Shown piece after piece: positions 41,801 to 51,116 of a DNA stretch of 64,000 nucleotides (within the stretch, counting starts at the first letter, position 1; each line of letters opens with the position of its first letter). The stretch spans positions 62,001-126,000 of the forward strand of contig JAFPWX010000022.1 in NCBI GenBank assembly GCA_017412645.1, written 5' to 3'. The position numbers were made by a program, and so were the translations under genes. The stretch is from Bacteroidales bacterium. GTDB taxonomy: Bacteria; Bacteroidota; Bacteroidia; Bacteroidales; UBA932. The notes under the pieces were generated by a model that ran no database searches, was not told where the DNA came from, and saw nothing but the letters and a program-made list of their open reading frames with translations.

Positions 41801-42250
41801 ATGAAAACTGTAAGCAAAATTCTTATCTGGGTCATCCTCGCCTTGGTGCTCGCGCTGGGCATTTGGGTAGGCGTAAAGTTCTTTTTCGTCCTTGGCGACG
41901 GTGTCAAGGCAGGCAACCTCAATCAGGTGGTTTACAAGGGCTGGATATGGAAAACATATGAGGGTCGCATCATAATGTCGGGCTTCCGCGGCAAATCCTC
42001 CGGCGGTGGCATCCAGAGCAACGAATTCAATTTCTCCGTGGACAAAAAGGCAGTAGGTTACAGAGCCAACGGCAGCGTGTATTCGGTGGCGGATTCGCTC
42101 ATGCGCTGCAGCGGCAAGAACGTGCAGGTGCGATATCGCGAATACAAGGGCTGGCTTCCGTGGAGAGGAATGCAGAAGTATCTGGTTTATGAGATCCTGA
42201 ATGTTAGTGAACCTACGGAGTTCAGTACAATCCCTATAGATTCAGAGTAG
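41801..42250 (+). CDS. Small conserved membrane-anchored protein of unknown function
   Basis: 149 residues from the ATG at 41801; the frame is open six codons upstream but that stretch holds the promoter. One N-terminal membrane segment (about residues 6-29) precedes an exported or cytoplasmic domain with VYKGWIWKTYEGRIIMSG and VQVRYREYKGWLPWRG. Similar proteins occur in many Bacteroidales without an established function. It lies 3 nt upstream of the S9 peptidase. Confidence 0.8.
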   Translation: MKTVSKILIWVILALVLALGIWVGVKFFFVLGDGVKAGNLNQVVYKGWIWKTYEGRIIMSGFRGKSSGGGIQSNEFNFSVDKKAVGYRANGSVYSVADSLMRCSGKNVQVRYREYKGWLPWRGMQKYLVYEILNVSEPTEFSTIPIDSE

Positions 42251-42253
42251 TTT

Positions 42254-44158
42254 ATGAGACGTTTTCTCCTTGCGGCGGCACTGCTGCCGCTTTGTTGTCT
42301 TGCCGGGGCGAAAACCGTGATTCCCGCAAGCAATCCGGAAGGCAGACTCCTCGAGATGAGCGATATCTTTTCCGGTCCGGGCCTGCGCCCGATGGTCAAG
42401 CCTTTCCACTGGGAAGGGCAGCACGACCTGGTGGAAGGGTATCAGAAGAGGGCTCTCCCAAAGCAGTACAGGCTTCCGAAGAGCACAGAACCCGGCATAG
42501 TCTACGGTGAAACTTATTCCCGCAACGAATTCGGAATCAGCGGCGGAGTATTCCCCTCCCCCTCAGGAGACCGTCTGGCCGTGGTTCGAAAAGACGAATC
42601 AGCCGTAACTGAATTCCCTCTTCTGGACATCACCAGCCGTACCGGTTCACTTGTGCCTATACGCTACCCCATGAACGGAATGGCCTCTGAACGCCTTACT
42701 CTCTGCATCTGCGACACCCTTGGCAATATTCTGTCAGAAATCGTCCCGGAGGAATTCACCGAAGAACGTTACCTTACCGGCATCACATGGGGACCGGACG
42801 GAAAGAATATATTCATTCAGGTACTGGATCGAAGCCAGCACGACATGGTTCTCAATATGTACCGTGCCTCGGACGGTTCTTTCGTGCGCACTCTGCTAAA
42901 GGAACACAATGATGCTTGGGTGGAGCCTCAGGACCCCCTCTATTTCATAAAGGGCACTTATTCCTTCCTGTATCGCACGGACAATCGTGCCGGATTCCGG
43001 CAACTGTACCTCTGTGACACTCTGGGCTTAGTCCGTCCTCTTCCAACCGCTACCGCAGATATCGCTTATCTGGCCAACGACGGAGAATATGTCTATTACA
43101 CTTCGGCAGAAGTCTCTCCCGTTCAGAATCATCTGTTCAAGATGCGCATACGGGGAGCCGCAAAGGTGGCGAAAGCCCGCTTCTACAAGCCTGTGAGGCT
43201 TACTTTTGAGCCTGGCTGGCATATGGTGAGCCTGAGTCCCGACTTCACCCGTTTCGTGGATTACTGGTCTTCTTATAATCTCCCAGCCCGTGAAGTCCTT
43301 CGCTCATGCAGGGACGGCTCTCCCGTGGAGCAGGTAAAGGGTGACGGAGGCCTGCTCTTCGATGCTCCCAATCCGCTTGCGGAGTATGCGACCGTGGAGA
43401 TGGAGTTCGGCACCGTGCCTTCGGCAGACGGCAATTTTGACAACTACTACCGCCTTTACAAGCCTCTCGGCTTCGATCCTTCCAAAAAGTATCCCCTTGT
43501 GGTTTACGTTTACGGCGGTCCTCACAGTCAGATGGTTACAAACAGCTGGCTGGGCGGAGTGCGTTTTTGGGAAATGCTTATGGCACAGCGTGGTTACGTA
43601 GTCTATGTTCAGGACAACAGGGGTGCTTCAAACCGCGGCGCGGCCTTTGAAAAGGCCATCAACCGCCGTTGTGGTCAAGCAGAAATGGAGGACCAGATGG
43701 TGGGAGTAAAGCAGCTTCTCCAGGAGCCCTGGATCGACAGCGAACGCGTGGGTGTTCATGGCTGGAGTTATGGCGGCTTCATGACCATCTCCCTTATGAC
43801 CAATTATCCGGATGTGTTCAAGGTCGGTGTCGCCGGTGGGCCCGTGATTGATTGGAAGTGGTACGAAGTCATGTACGGAGAACGCTACATGGACACCCCC
43901 GACAGCAATCCGGAAGGATTCCAGCAGACCTCCCTGATCAATAAGGCCGCTTCGCTGAAAGGCAGGCTTCTCATCTGCCAGGGAGCCATGGATAATACCG
44001 TGGTGTGGCAGCACAGCCTGAGCTTCGTGCAGAAATGCATAGAGGAAGGAGTCCAGCTGGACTACTTCCCCTATCCGTGCAGCGAGCACAATGTATTCGG
44101 AAAGTGGAGGATACACCTCCACGAGAAGATTACCGCCTACTTTGATTCCTGGCTGTAG
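42254..44158 (+). CDS. S9 family peptidase, DPP IV-like
   Basis: 634 residues. The signal peptide ends near residue 19 (LAGAK). An N-terminal beta-propeller region is followed by the alpha/beta-hydrolase domain with catalytic Ser505 in GWSYGGFM, Asp in QGAMDNTVV and His in PCSEHNVF. It should cleave dipeptides or short peptides in the periplasm. The double-Glu motif of true DPP IV is not obvious, so specificity is open. Its 3' end overlaps tdh by 22 nt. Confidence 0.9.
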   Translation: MRRFLLAAALLPLCCLAGAKTVIPASNPEGRLLEMSDIFSGPGLRPMVKPFHWEGQHDLVEGYQKRALPKQYRLPKSTEPGIVYGETYSRNEFGISGGVFPSPSGDRLAVVRKDESAVTEFPLLDITSRTGSLVPIRYPMNGMASERLTLCICDTLGNILSEIVPEEFTEERYLTGITWGPDGKNIFIQVLDRSQHDMVLNMYRASDGSFVRTLLKEHNDAWVEPQDPLYFIKGTYSFLYRTDNRAGFRQLYLCDTLGLVRPLPTATADIAYLANDGEYVYYTSAEVSPVQNHLFKMRIRGAAKVAKARFYKPVRLTFEPGWHMVSLSPDFTRFVDYWSSYNLPAREVLRSCRDGSPVEQVKGDGGLLFDAPNPLAEYATVEMEFGTVPSADGNFDNYYRLYKPLGFDPSKKYPLVVYVYGGPHSQMVTNSWLGGVRFWEMLMAQRGYVVYVQDNRGASNRGAAFEKAINRRCGQAEMEDQMVGVKQLLQEPWIDSERVGVHGWSYGGFMTISLMTNYPDVFKVGVAGGPVIDWKWYEVMYGERYMDTPDSNPEGFQQTSLINKAASLKGRLLICQGAMDNTVVWQHSLSFVQKCIEEGVQLDYFPYPCSEHNVFGKWRIHLHEKITAYFDSWL

Positions 44159-45108
44159 CCGAGCTTGATTCGCAGGTTCTTGATCATATCGCGAGTCATG
44201 GACTTCAGGTTATAGCTGGGAGTCCAGCCCCATTCCTTGCGGGCGCAGGTGTCGTCCATCTTGTTGGGCCATGAATCAGCTATGGCCTGACGAACCGGAT
44301 CCACCTCATAACGCATCTTGAAGTCGGGTATTTCCTTTTTGATGGCCTCGAACACCTCTTCCGGGTCGAAGCTCATGCTGGCAATATTGAAGGAATTGCG
44401 GTGATGCAGGTAACGCGGATCCGCCTCCATGATGTCCACGGCAGCCTTGAGGGCGTCCGGCATGTACATCATATCCATATAGGTCCCCCTTGCGATCGGG
44501 CACACGAATTCTTCTCCTTTTACCGCTGCATAATAGATTTCCACGGCATAATCGGTGGTTCCGCCGCCGGGAAGAGTGGTATAGGAGATGAGGCCGGGGA
44601 AACGGACGCTGCGGGTGTCAACCCCGTATTTATGGTAATAATAATCGGATAGCAGCTCGGTGGCCACCTTGGTTACTCCGTACATGCTGGTGGGGCGCTG
44701 TATAGTGTCCTGCGGAGTGTTGTCGCGCGGCGTGTCGGGACCGAAGGAACCTATGGAACTCGGGGTAAAAACGGCGCAATGCTTTTCGCGGGAAATCTCC
44801 AGTATGTTGAGCAGGCCGTTCATCTGTATGTCCCACGCCATGAGAGGCTTGCGTTCCGCTGTGGCGGACAGAAGGGCTGCGAGATTGTAGATGGTATCGA
44901 TATCGTATTTATCCACTACATCGGCGATGGTCTGGGCGGCGGTGACGTTCACGATTTCCGAGGGGCCGCTTTCCAGCAGTTCACCCTTAGGCTCTGCTCC
45001 GGGAATATAGCCGGCCACTACAGTGCCTTGATGGTAGATCTTGCGGAGTTTCATGGTGAGCTCGGAACCAATCTGTCCGGTGGAACCGATGACGAGTATG
45101 TTTTTCAT
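44137..45108 (-). CDS. tdh: L-threonine 3-dehydrogenase, SDR type
   Basis: 323 residues. The Rossmann motif GSTGQIGSEL is at 8-17 and the SDR catalytic Tyr143 and Lys147 lie in SMYGVTKVATELL. Length and the segments NLAALLSATAE and VRFPGLISY match the short-chain threonine dehydrogenase family (not the zinc MDR type). It oxidises threonine to 2-amino-3-ketobutyrate. The divergent neighbour kbl encodes the next enzyme, which makes the assignment firm. Confidence 0.92.
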   Translation of the reverse strand: MKNILVIGSTGQIGSELTMKLRKIYHQGTVVAGYIPGAEPKGELLESGPSEIVNVTAAQTIADVVDKYDIDTIYNLAALLSATAERKPLMAWDIQMNGLLNILEISREKHCAVFTPSSIGSFGPDTPRDNTPQDTIQRPTSMYGVTKVATELLSDYYYHKYGVDTRSVRFPGLISYTTLPGGGTTDYAVEIYYAAVKGEEFVCPIARGTYMDMMYMPDALKAAVDIMEADPRYLHHRNSFNIASMSFDPEEVFEAIKKEIPDFKMRYEVDPVRQAIADSWPNKMDDTCARKEWGWTPSYNLKSMTRDMIKNLRIKLGYSQESK

Positions 45109-45146
45109 TTTAAGCAGATTTTCGCTTTAGCGCTATAATAAGTGCA

Positions 45147-45163
45147 CAAATTTACTAAATTTG
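45147..45163. promoter_or_regulatory. Palindromic divergent promoters of tdh and kbl
   Basis: CAAATTTA-C-TAAATTTG: a perfect inverted repeat with a 1-nt centre. The right half (45156-45163) is the -7 box for kbl on the plus strand, the left half (45154-45147) the -7 box for tdh on the minus strand. Leaders are about 37 and 35 nt. Confidence 0.6.
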
Positions 45164-45206
45164 CTTGTAATTGTGTAATTAATTCAAAAACTAATACCAA
45201 AATTAT

Positions 45207-46397
45207 ATGTACGGAAAATTTCAGGAACATCTCCGCAGCGAAATAGCTGCCATCAAGGAAGCCGGTCTATACAAGAACGAACGCACAATATGCTCGCCCC
45301 AAGGCGCCGAAATCACCCTGGCCGACGGCAGCAAAGCCCTTAACTTCTGCGCCAACAACTATCTCGGCCTGGCAGACAACAAGCGTCTCATAGAGGCAGC
45401 CAAAAAGGCCATGGACGAGCGTGGCTTCGGCATGAGCAGCGTCCGTTTCATCTGCGGCAAGCAGGATCTCCACGAGCAGCTTGAAAAAGCCATCAGCAAC
45501 TATTTCCATACCGAGGACACCATACTCTATGCAGCCTGTTTCGACGCGAACGGCGGTGTTTTCGAGCCTCTGCTCACTGCGGAAGACGCCATCATCTCCG
45601 ACGCTCTCAACCATGCTTCCATAATTGATGGCGTTCGCCTCTGCAAGGCGGTCCGTTACCGTTATGCCAATGCTGACATGGCCGACCTGGAACGCTGTCT
45701 GAAGGAAGCCCAGGCTCAGAGGTTCCGTATCATCTGCACCGACGGTGTATTCAGCATGGACGGCAACGTTGCTCCGATGGACAAGATTTGTGAGCTTGCG
45801 GAAAAGTACGATGCTCTCGTGATGGTAGACGAAAGCCATTCTGCCGGAGTGGTCGGTCCCACCGGTCACGGCGTAGCCGAGCAGTTCGGTCTTTATGGCC
45901 GTATCGACATCTTCACCGGCACCCTCGGCAAGAGCTTTGGCGGCGCGGTGGGCGGCTTCACTACAGGCCGTAAGGAAATCATCGAGATGCTCCGCCAGAG
46001 GAGCCGTCCGTACCTCTTCAGCAACTCCCTGCCCCCGATGCTCTGTGCAGCCGGAATCGAACTGTTCAAGATTCTCTCCGAAGGTAACGAGCTTCACGAC
46101 CGCCAGCAGGAGAACGTGGCATACTTCCGCGATAAGATGATAGCCGCTGGATTCGACATTCATCCGACCGAGAGTGCCATCTGCGCGGTAATGCTCTACG
46201 ATCCCATCCTTGCAGGCAAGTTTGCTGCAGCCATGGCTAAGGAGAACATCTTCGTCACCTCATTCACCTACCCGGTTGTGCCGAAGGGCAAGGACCGCAT
46301 CCGCGTCCAGCTCTCCGCCGCCCATACACGCGAACACCTTGACAAAGCCATTGCGGCATTCATCAAGGTGGGTAAGGAATTAGGTGTAATTAAGTAA
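45207..46397 (+). CDS. kbl: Glycine C-acetyltransferase (2-amino-3-ketobutyrate CoA ligase)
   Basis: 396 residues, full length. PLP lysine is Lys242 in FTGTLGKSFGGAVGG; MVDESHSAGVVGPTGHG is the usual cofactor-contact segment. It splits 2-amino-3-ketobutyrate with CoA into glycine and acetyl-CoA. Divergent from tdh. It ends 1 nt before the convergent clpX. Confidence 0.95.
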   Translation: MYGKFQEHLRSEIAAIKEAGLYKNERTICSPQGAEITLADGSKALNFCANNYLGLADNKRLIEAAKKAMDERGFGMSSVRFICGKQDLHEQLEKAISNYFHTEDTILYAACFDANGGVFEPLLTAEDAIISDALNHASIIDGVRLCKAVRYRYANADMADLERCLKEAQAQRFRIICTDGVFSMDGNVAPMDKICELAEKYDALVMVDESHSAGVVGPTGHGVAEQFGLYGRIDIFTGTLGKSFGGAVGGFTTGRKEIIEMLRQRSRPYLFSNSLPPMLCAAGIELFKILSEGNELHDRQQENVAYFRDKMIAAGFDIHPTESAICAVMLYDPILAGKFAAAMAKENIFVTSFTYPVVPKGKDRIRVQLSAAHTREHLDKAIAAFIKVGKELGVIK

Positions 46398-46398
46398 T

Positions 46399-47457
46399 TT
46401 ACAGCTTTTTCCGCGCGTATTCGGCCGTTACCGTGAAGGTTTTGCGCCGCTGTGACGGGGCGTCGAACATAGCGTCAGTAAATATCTGTTCGCAGATGCT
46501 GCGCAGGCCCCTCGCTCCAAGCTTCTTTTCTACCGCCGTGTCCACTATAAGGTCGAACACGGCGGGTTCTATTTCAAGCTTCTTGCCGTCCATCTCAAAC
46601 AGCTTCTCGTACTGTTTGATGATGGCATTCTTGGGCTCCAGAAGTATGCGTTTGAGGGCTTTGCGGTCCAGTTCGTCCAGATAAGTGACAACTGGCAGAC
46701 GGCCTACTATCTCTGGGATGAGGCCGTATTTCTTAAGGTCCTGGGACTCAACGTACTGGAGCAGGTTGTTCCGGTCTATTGATTCTTTTTTTCCGGGAGT
46801 ATCGAAGCCTATCACCTGAGTGTTGAGCCTCTGGCCGATAGTGCGTTCTATTCCCTCGAAAGAGCCGCCGCAGATGAACAGGATGTTCTGGGTATTCACC
46901 TGGATGAACTGCTGTTCCGGATGCTTGCGACCACCGTACGGCGGGACATTGATCACGGAGCCTTCCAGGAGCTTCAGAAGAGCCTGCTGCACCCCTTCGC
47001 CGGATACGTCACGGGTAATCGACGGATTGTCTCCCTTGCGGGTAATCTTGTCGATTTCATCGATGAAGACAATGCCGAGTTCGGCCTGCCGGGGATCGTA
47101 ATCGGTTTCCTGAAGCAGTCGGGACAGTATGCTCTCCACGTCTTCGCCTACATAACCAGCCTGAGTTAGGACAGTCGCGTCTACGATGGTGAACGGGACG
47201 TAGAGCATCTTCGCTATGGTCTTGGCCAGCAATGTTTTACCTGTGCCGGTAGGGCCCACAAGAAGGATGTTGCTCTTTTCGAGTTCCACTCCCCCGTCGG
47301 CTTCGTCCCCGATGTTGTTGACGATGCGCTTATAATGGTTGTACACCGCAACCGAGAGTATCTTCTTGGCACGGTCCTGTCCAATTACATACTGGTCCAG
47401 ATAGGCCTTTATCTCCCGAGGCTTGGGGATATCTGTCAGGTAATTACTTACTGGCAT
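46399..47457 (-). CDS. clpX: ClpX unfoldase lacking the N-terminal zinc-binding domain
   Basis: 352 residues against about 410-420. The protein begins [20 protein letters not shown], which aligns with the linker just before the AAA+ core in other ClpX proteins; the four-Cys zinc domain is absent. Walker A GPTGTGKT (68-75), Walker [11 protein letters not shown], pore loop GYVGEDVES and the ClpP-binding IGF-type loop (VIGF) are present. The start lies inside the clpP 3' end (14-nt overlap), so no zinc domain can be encoded upstream. It should unfold substrates for ClpP but without zinc-domain adaptors. Confidence 0.92.
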   Translation of the reverse strand: MPVSNYLTDIPKPREIKAYLDQYVIGQDRAKKILSVAVYNHYKRIVNNIGDEADGGVELEKSNILLVGPTGTGKTLLAKTIAKMLYVPFTIVDATVLTQAGYVGEDVESILSRLLQETDYDPRQAELGIVFIDEIDKITRKGDNPSITRDVSGEGVQQALLKLLEGSVINVPPYGGRKHPEQQFIQVNTQNILFICGGSFEGIERTIGQRLNTQVIGFDTPGKKESIDRNNLLQYVESQDLKKYGLIPEIVGRLPVVTYLDELDRKALKRILLEPKNAIIKQYEKLFEMDGKKLEIEPAVFDLIVDTAVEKKLGARGLRSICEQIFTDAMFDAPSQRRKTFTVTAEYARKKL

Positions 47458-48100
47458 CTTTCTTTCGAAGTATGTTGTCCACCATGCCGTACGCGAGGCT
47501 CTCCTCCGCCGTCATCCAATAGTCGCGGTCGGCGTCGGCGAAAACTTTTTCGAAGGGCTGTCCGGTGTGATGGGCGATGATATTGTAGAGCTCGGTGCGG
47601 TATTTCTCAATCTCGCGTGCGGCGATCATGATGTCCGATGCCTGACCCTTGGCGCCTCCAAGAGGCTGATGAATCAGAACGCGCGAATGAGGAAGGGCGT
47701 TGCGTTTGCCCTTTGTTCCGGCGCAGAGCAGCACGCTGCCCATGCTTGCGGCCATTCCGGTGCATATGGTCTGGATGTCCGGAGCCACGAGCTGTATGGT
47801 GTCGTAGATGCCGAGGCCTGCCGAAACGCTGCCGCCCGGGGTGTTGATGTAGATGGAGATGTCGCCCGAATCGATGGATGAAAGGTAGAGCAGCTGGGCC
47901 TGAACGATATTGGCCACGTCGTCGTCGATGGGAGCACCCAGGAAGATGATGCGGTCGCTGAGCAGGCGGCTGAATACGTCCATCGCCGCTACGTTGAGTT
48001 TGCGTTCCTCCAGGATGGTGGGATTCACATAACCCTCGTAACGATGCAGGGTGGCGGAGCCTATACCCTGAGCCACTGCGAATTTATCGAAATCTGTCAT
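47444..48100 (-). CDS. clpP: ATP-dependent Clp protease proteolytic subunit
   Basis: 218 residues. The catalytic triad is Ser119 (GMAASMGS), His144 ([10 protein letters not shown]) and Asp near 193 (DADRDYWM). It forms the ClpXP chamber. Its start overlaps the tig stop by 1 nt (TAATG) and its end overlaps clpX by 14 nt. Confidence 0.96.
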   Translation of the reverse strand: MTDFDKFAVAQGIGSATLHRYEGYVNPTILEERKLNVAAMDVFSRLLSDRIIFLGAPIDDDVANIVQAQLLYLSSIDSGDISIYINTPGGSVSAGLGIYDTIQLVAPDIQTICTGMAASMGSVLLCAGTKGKRNALPHSRVLIHQPLGGAKGQASDIMIAAREIEKYRTELYNIIAHHTGQPFEKVFADADRDYWMTAEESLAYGMVDNILRKKDASK

Positions 48101-49089
48101 TACTTGAGTTCGCGGAATTTCTCTGAAGTGATCTTCTTGGAAGCGATGGTGATTTCCTCCTTAAGTCTGGAGATGACCTTGTTGTCCTCCACCTGCTCGG
48201 CGAGGCGGTCGATCTGCTTGGAATCGTTCATCATCTGTTGTACGCTGTTGTTGATGATGTCTTCGGGGACATTGCCCATTCCGTACATTGCATACTGATA
48301 GGTGACGTAAGCCTTTGCTGCGTCTTCAAGGTCAGCCTTCTCAATCTTGAAGCCCCAGAGCTTCATGAAAGCGCCGCGAACGAGCTGCCAGCGGAAATCC
48401 TCGAGGAAACGGGGGAATTCTTCTTCGAACTGCTCCGGCTTCACTTCCTTGTTGCTCTCGGAGAGCCAGCGCTTCAGGAAAGCTTCGGGAAGGGCTACTG
48501 CTGCCTTTTCTACGAAATATTTGCGTATGTCGGCGTTCAGCCTCCAGTCGGCCTCGCTCTTGTATTCGGCGGTAAGGCGTTCGGTGACTTCCTTGTCGAT
48601 GTCTTCGTCGCTCTTTTCTTCCTTCTTTTCCTCGTAGTACTTCTTGAGGTTCTCCTTCATCTGGGTCTTGTCCTTGGCGGAGACGCTTACGGTATACTGC
48701 GGCACGCTGTCCTTCTTGTCTGCGGAGACAGTCACTTCGGGATAGAGGGCGATGTCGAAGATGAATTTGAAGTCGTTACCGTCCTTCCATTCCACTTCGG
48801 GCTGCTTTTCGCTGCCAAGGGGCTCGCCCAGCACATTGAGCTTCTCCTTCTCGATGAAGTCCTGGAGGCCCTTGGAAATAACCTGGTTCACGGATTCGAA
48901 GAGAATCTGGTCGCCATAGACGCGGCGTATCATTCCTTCCGGAACCATACCCTTGCGGAAACCCTTGAACTCGGCGTTGCGCTTGCGCTCGGCAATCTTT
49001 TTCTTTTCAATCTCTGCGTAATCCTCCGGAGTGATATCGAGGGTGAGTTCGATATTCAGCTCGTCAATCTTTTTCTTGCTTGTTTTCAT
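48100..49089 (-). CDS. tig: Trigger factor without the PPIase domain
   Basis: 329 residues against about 430-450. The N-terminal ribosome-docking domain is present with FKGFRKGMVPEGMIRR (residues 41-56). The FKBP-like PPIase module is missing: the N-terminal domain (to about 130) runs into the helical arm domain (KDKTQMKENLKKYYEEKKEE onwards). The C-terminal arms look complete. It should still act as a ribosome-bound chaperone. The gene starts 4 nt inside the pgpH end. Confidence 0.87.
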   Translation of the reverse strand: MKTSKKKIDELNIELTLDITPEDYAEIEKKKIAERKRNAEFKGFRKGMVPEGMIRRVYGDQILFESVNQVISKGLQDFIEKEKLNVLGEPLGSEKQPEVEWKDGNDFKFIFDIALYPEVTVSADKKDSVPQYTVSVSAKDKTQMKENLKKYYEEKKEEKSDEDIDKEVTERLTAEYKSEADWRLNADIRKYFVEKAAVALPEAFLKRWLSESNKEVKPEQFEEEFPRFLEDFRWQLVRGAFMKLWGFKIEKADLEDAAKAYVTYQYAMYGMGNVPEDIINNSVQQMMNDSKQIDRLAEQVEDNKVISRLKEEITIASKKITSEKFRELK

Positions 49090-51116
49090 TTCTTATTTTT
49101 TCGTTTTGGATATTCGATTCGTTCGTGATACATCTGGGAAAGGTAGCTCTTGAGAGCTTCCTTCACCTTCTCCAGGTCCTTCACGGATATTTCTGCTTCA
49201 AGGAGCTGTCCTTCGCTCATCTTGCCCTCCACGATCTTTTCCACAAAGGAGTCGAAAGCTGCCTGTGAATAGTCCTTGAGGCTGCGGGATGCGGCTTCGA
49301 TGCTGTCGCACAGCATCAGGATAACCTGTTCGCGGGTGCGGGGCCTGGGACCGGGATAGCGGAAAGCGTCTCCCTCGGCCGGGTCTCCCCCGTCATTGAG
49401 GAACTTGGTATAGAAGTATCCAGTACGGGAAGTGCCGTGGTGGGTGAGGATGAAATCCGTGATAACTGAGGGCAGATGGTGCTTTTCGGCCATCTCCGCT
49501 CCGTCGGTCACGTGTTTTACTATTTCCTGGGCACTCTGCAGAGGAGTAAGCTCTGCATGGTAGCGGGGAGTTGCGTCTCCTGTTACAGTGGATTCATTTT
49601 CCACGAAGCAGAGCGGATTGGCGGTCTTTCCAATATCGTGGTAGAGGGCTCCCACGCGCACCAGCTGAATGTCAGCTCCGATTTCACGTGCCACCGCATC
49701 GGCCATGTTCATCACCTGAAGCGAATGCTGGAAGGTGCCGGGAGCCTTCTTCTCCAGTTCGAGCAGCAGAGGATTTGAAGTATCGGCCAGCTCGGAAAGA
49801 CGATAGGACGACACCAGATTGAAGATGCGTTCGAAGAGGAAGGTGAGCGGATAGCCTGCAACCGGCAGTGCAGCTGCAGCAAGCAGATAGACGCTGATGC
49901 GTATCATGCCGCCGCCGGTGACGTCGATGAGCCTGAATCCCAGGTACAGGAGCATCATCACAGCATAGGTAATGAGTGCGTTTAGGAACTGCTTCCAGCC
50001 TTTTCCGAAGAAGCGGAAGGTATATATCGCCACTATGCCTGCCAGCAGGAACACGGAATACACAACTATGGGAGATTCCGAATAGATGAGTAACGGCAGA
50101 AGCACCACTCCATAGACCATGTAGATCAGGCGGTCGCTGAAGAAAGGCTTGAGCAGCAGGGCGCACAAGGTAAACGGCACCATGTAGATAAGACCAGGAG
50201 TGCCCCTGGGCACCAGAATGGCTGCCAGCATGAAAAGAGTAAGAACCGTGAGCAGATACAGATAGCGCCCGCGTTCAGTGAAAACTTCGGGTGCGGCGAA
50301 CTGCACAGCCAGGAATATCAGCAGCATCAGCGCCAGCGCCAGGATGCCGTTACCTAGCCAGTAGAGGATGGCTGGACGGTTGGTGTAACCAAGGTTGTTC
50401 TCGTATTCCTTGCAGTAGGAATCCAGCATCTGGGCTATCTCCGGGGTGACTATCTCTCCTTCCGAAACTATAAGCTGGCCGGCGCTCACGAAACCCTGGG
50501 TGGGTGAAACCACATTCCGGGATTCGGCCTGCATGAGCTGGCTTGTCTGGGAATCGTATTCCAGGTTTGGAGTGAGCAGGTCGTAGACGCCGCAGGCGCG
50601 GAAAACGGAGTCGACATTGACTCCAGGGTTGTCTCCTGCAACTGAGGCCAGAAGAGCCAGACGGGCGTCGGAAAGTCGGTAGACCTCAGTGGCGGGACGG
50701 GTGGCTACCCTTTTCCCCCTCTGAAGATAAAGCAAATCCGGGACCTCCCCTCCTGTGGTAACGATTCCATCGTCTCCTACGACGCCTTTTTCATAGATGC
50801 CGTTGAGCGACGAGACCAGGGAGATGCGAAGGCTCTCTGCGTCGCCCAGATCGACTGAAGACGCCGACCTGAGATTCTTGTTCTCCACGTCCGCCGAGTA
50901 GCGGTAATACGGTATGGCGGGAGCGGAGCTGCGGGAGAGCTCTTCCTGAATTTGTTCCTGTGTCTTGAGTATGGGGAAATCAAAAGGCGCTATGAACGAC
51001 TCGTATTTCCACGGCTGGCCTTTGCGATACTCGAACGCAGGTTTGGAACTGCGCGGCATGCACACGAGCAGCAGAAGAAATACTACGGCCAACGGCCAGA
51101 TTTTCCTGAATGTCAT
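49086..51116 (-). CDS. pgpH: 7TM-HD phosphohydrolase, PgpH-type c-di-AMP phosphodiesterase
   Basis: 676 residues. An N-terminal membrane segment, a large extracytoplasmic domain (about 30-255), about seven membrane segments and a C-terminal HD domain (FQHSLQVMNMADAV, YHDIGKT, THHGTSRTGYFY) match PgpH. The family hydrolyses the second messenger c-di-AMP; no cyclase is in this window. It overlaps tig and the SDR gene by 4 nt each. Confidence 0.9.
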   Translation of the reverse strand: MTFRKIWPLAVVFLLLLVCMPRSSKPAFEYRKGQPWKYESFIAPFDFPILKTQEQIQEELSRSSAPAIPYYRYSADVENKNLRSASSVDLGDAESLRISLVSSLNGIYEKGVVGDDGIVTTGGEVPDLLYLQRGKRVATRPATEVYRLSDARLALLASVAGDNPGVNVDSVFRACGVYDLLTPNLEYDSQTSQLMQAESRNVVSPTQGFVSAGQLIVSEGEIVTPEIAQMLDSYCKEYENNLGYTNRPAILYWLGNGILALALMLLIFLAVQFAAPEVFTERGRYLYLLTVLTLFMLAAILVPRGTPGLIYMVPFTLCALLLKPFFSDRLIYMVYGVVLLPLLIYSESPIVVYSVFLLAGIVAIYTFRFFGKGWKQFLNALITYAVMMLLYLGFRLIDVTGGGMIRISVYLLAAAALPVAGYPLTFLFERIFNLVSSYRLSELADTSNPLLLELEKKAPGTFQHSLQVMNMADAVAREIGADIQLVRVGALYHDIGKTANPLCFVENESTVTGDATPRYHAELTPLQSAQEIVKHVTDGAEMAEKHHLPSVITDFILTHHGTSRTGYFYTKFLNDGGDPAEGDAFRYPGPRPRTREQVILMLCDSIEAASRSLKDYSQAAFDSFVEKIVEGKMSEGQLLEAEISVKDLEKVKEALKSYLSQMYHERIEYPKRKNKK

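Noticed and set aside
46252-46259. TTCGTCAC inside kbl
   Set aside because: It is part of conserved kbl coding sequence, isolated, and about the number of copies expected by chance in 64 kb.
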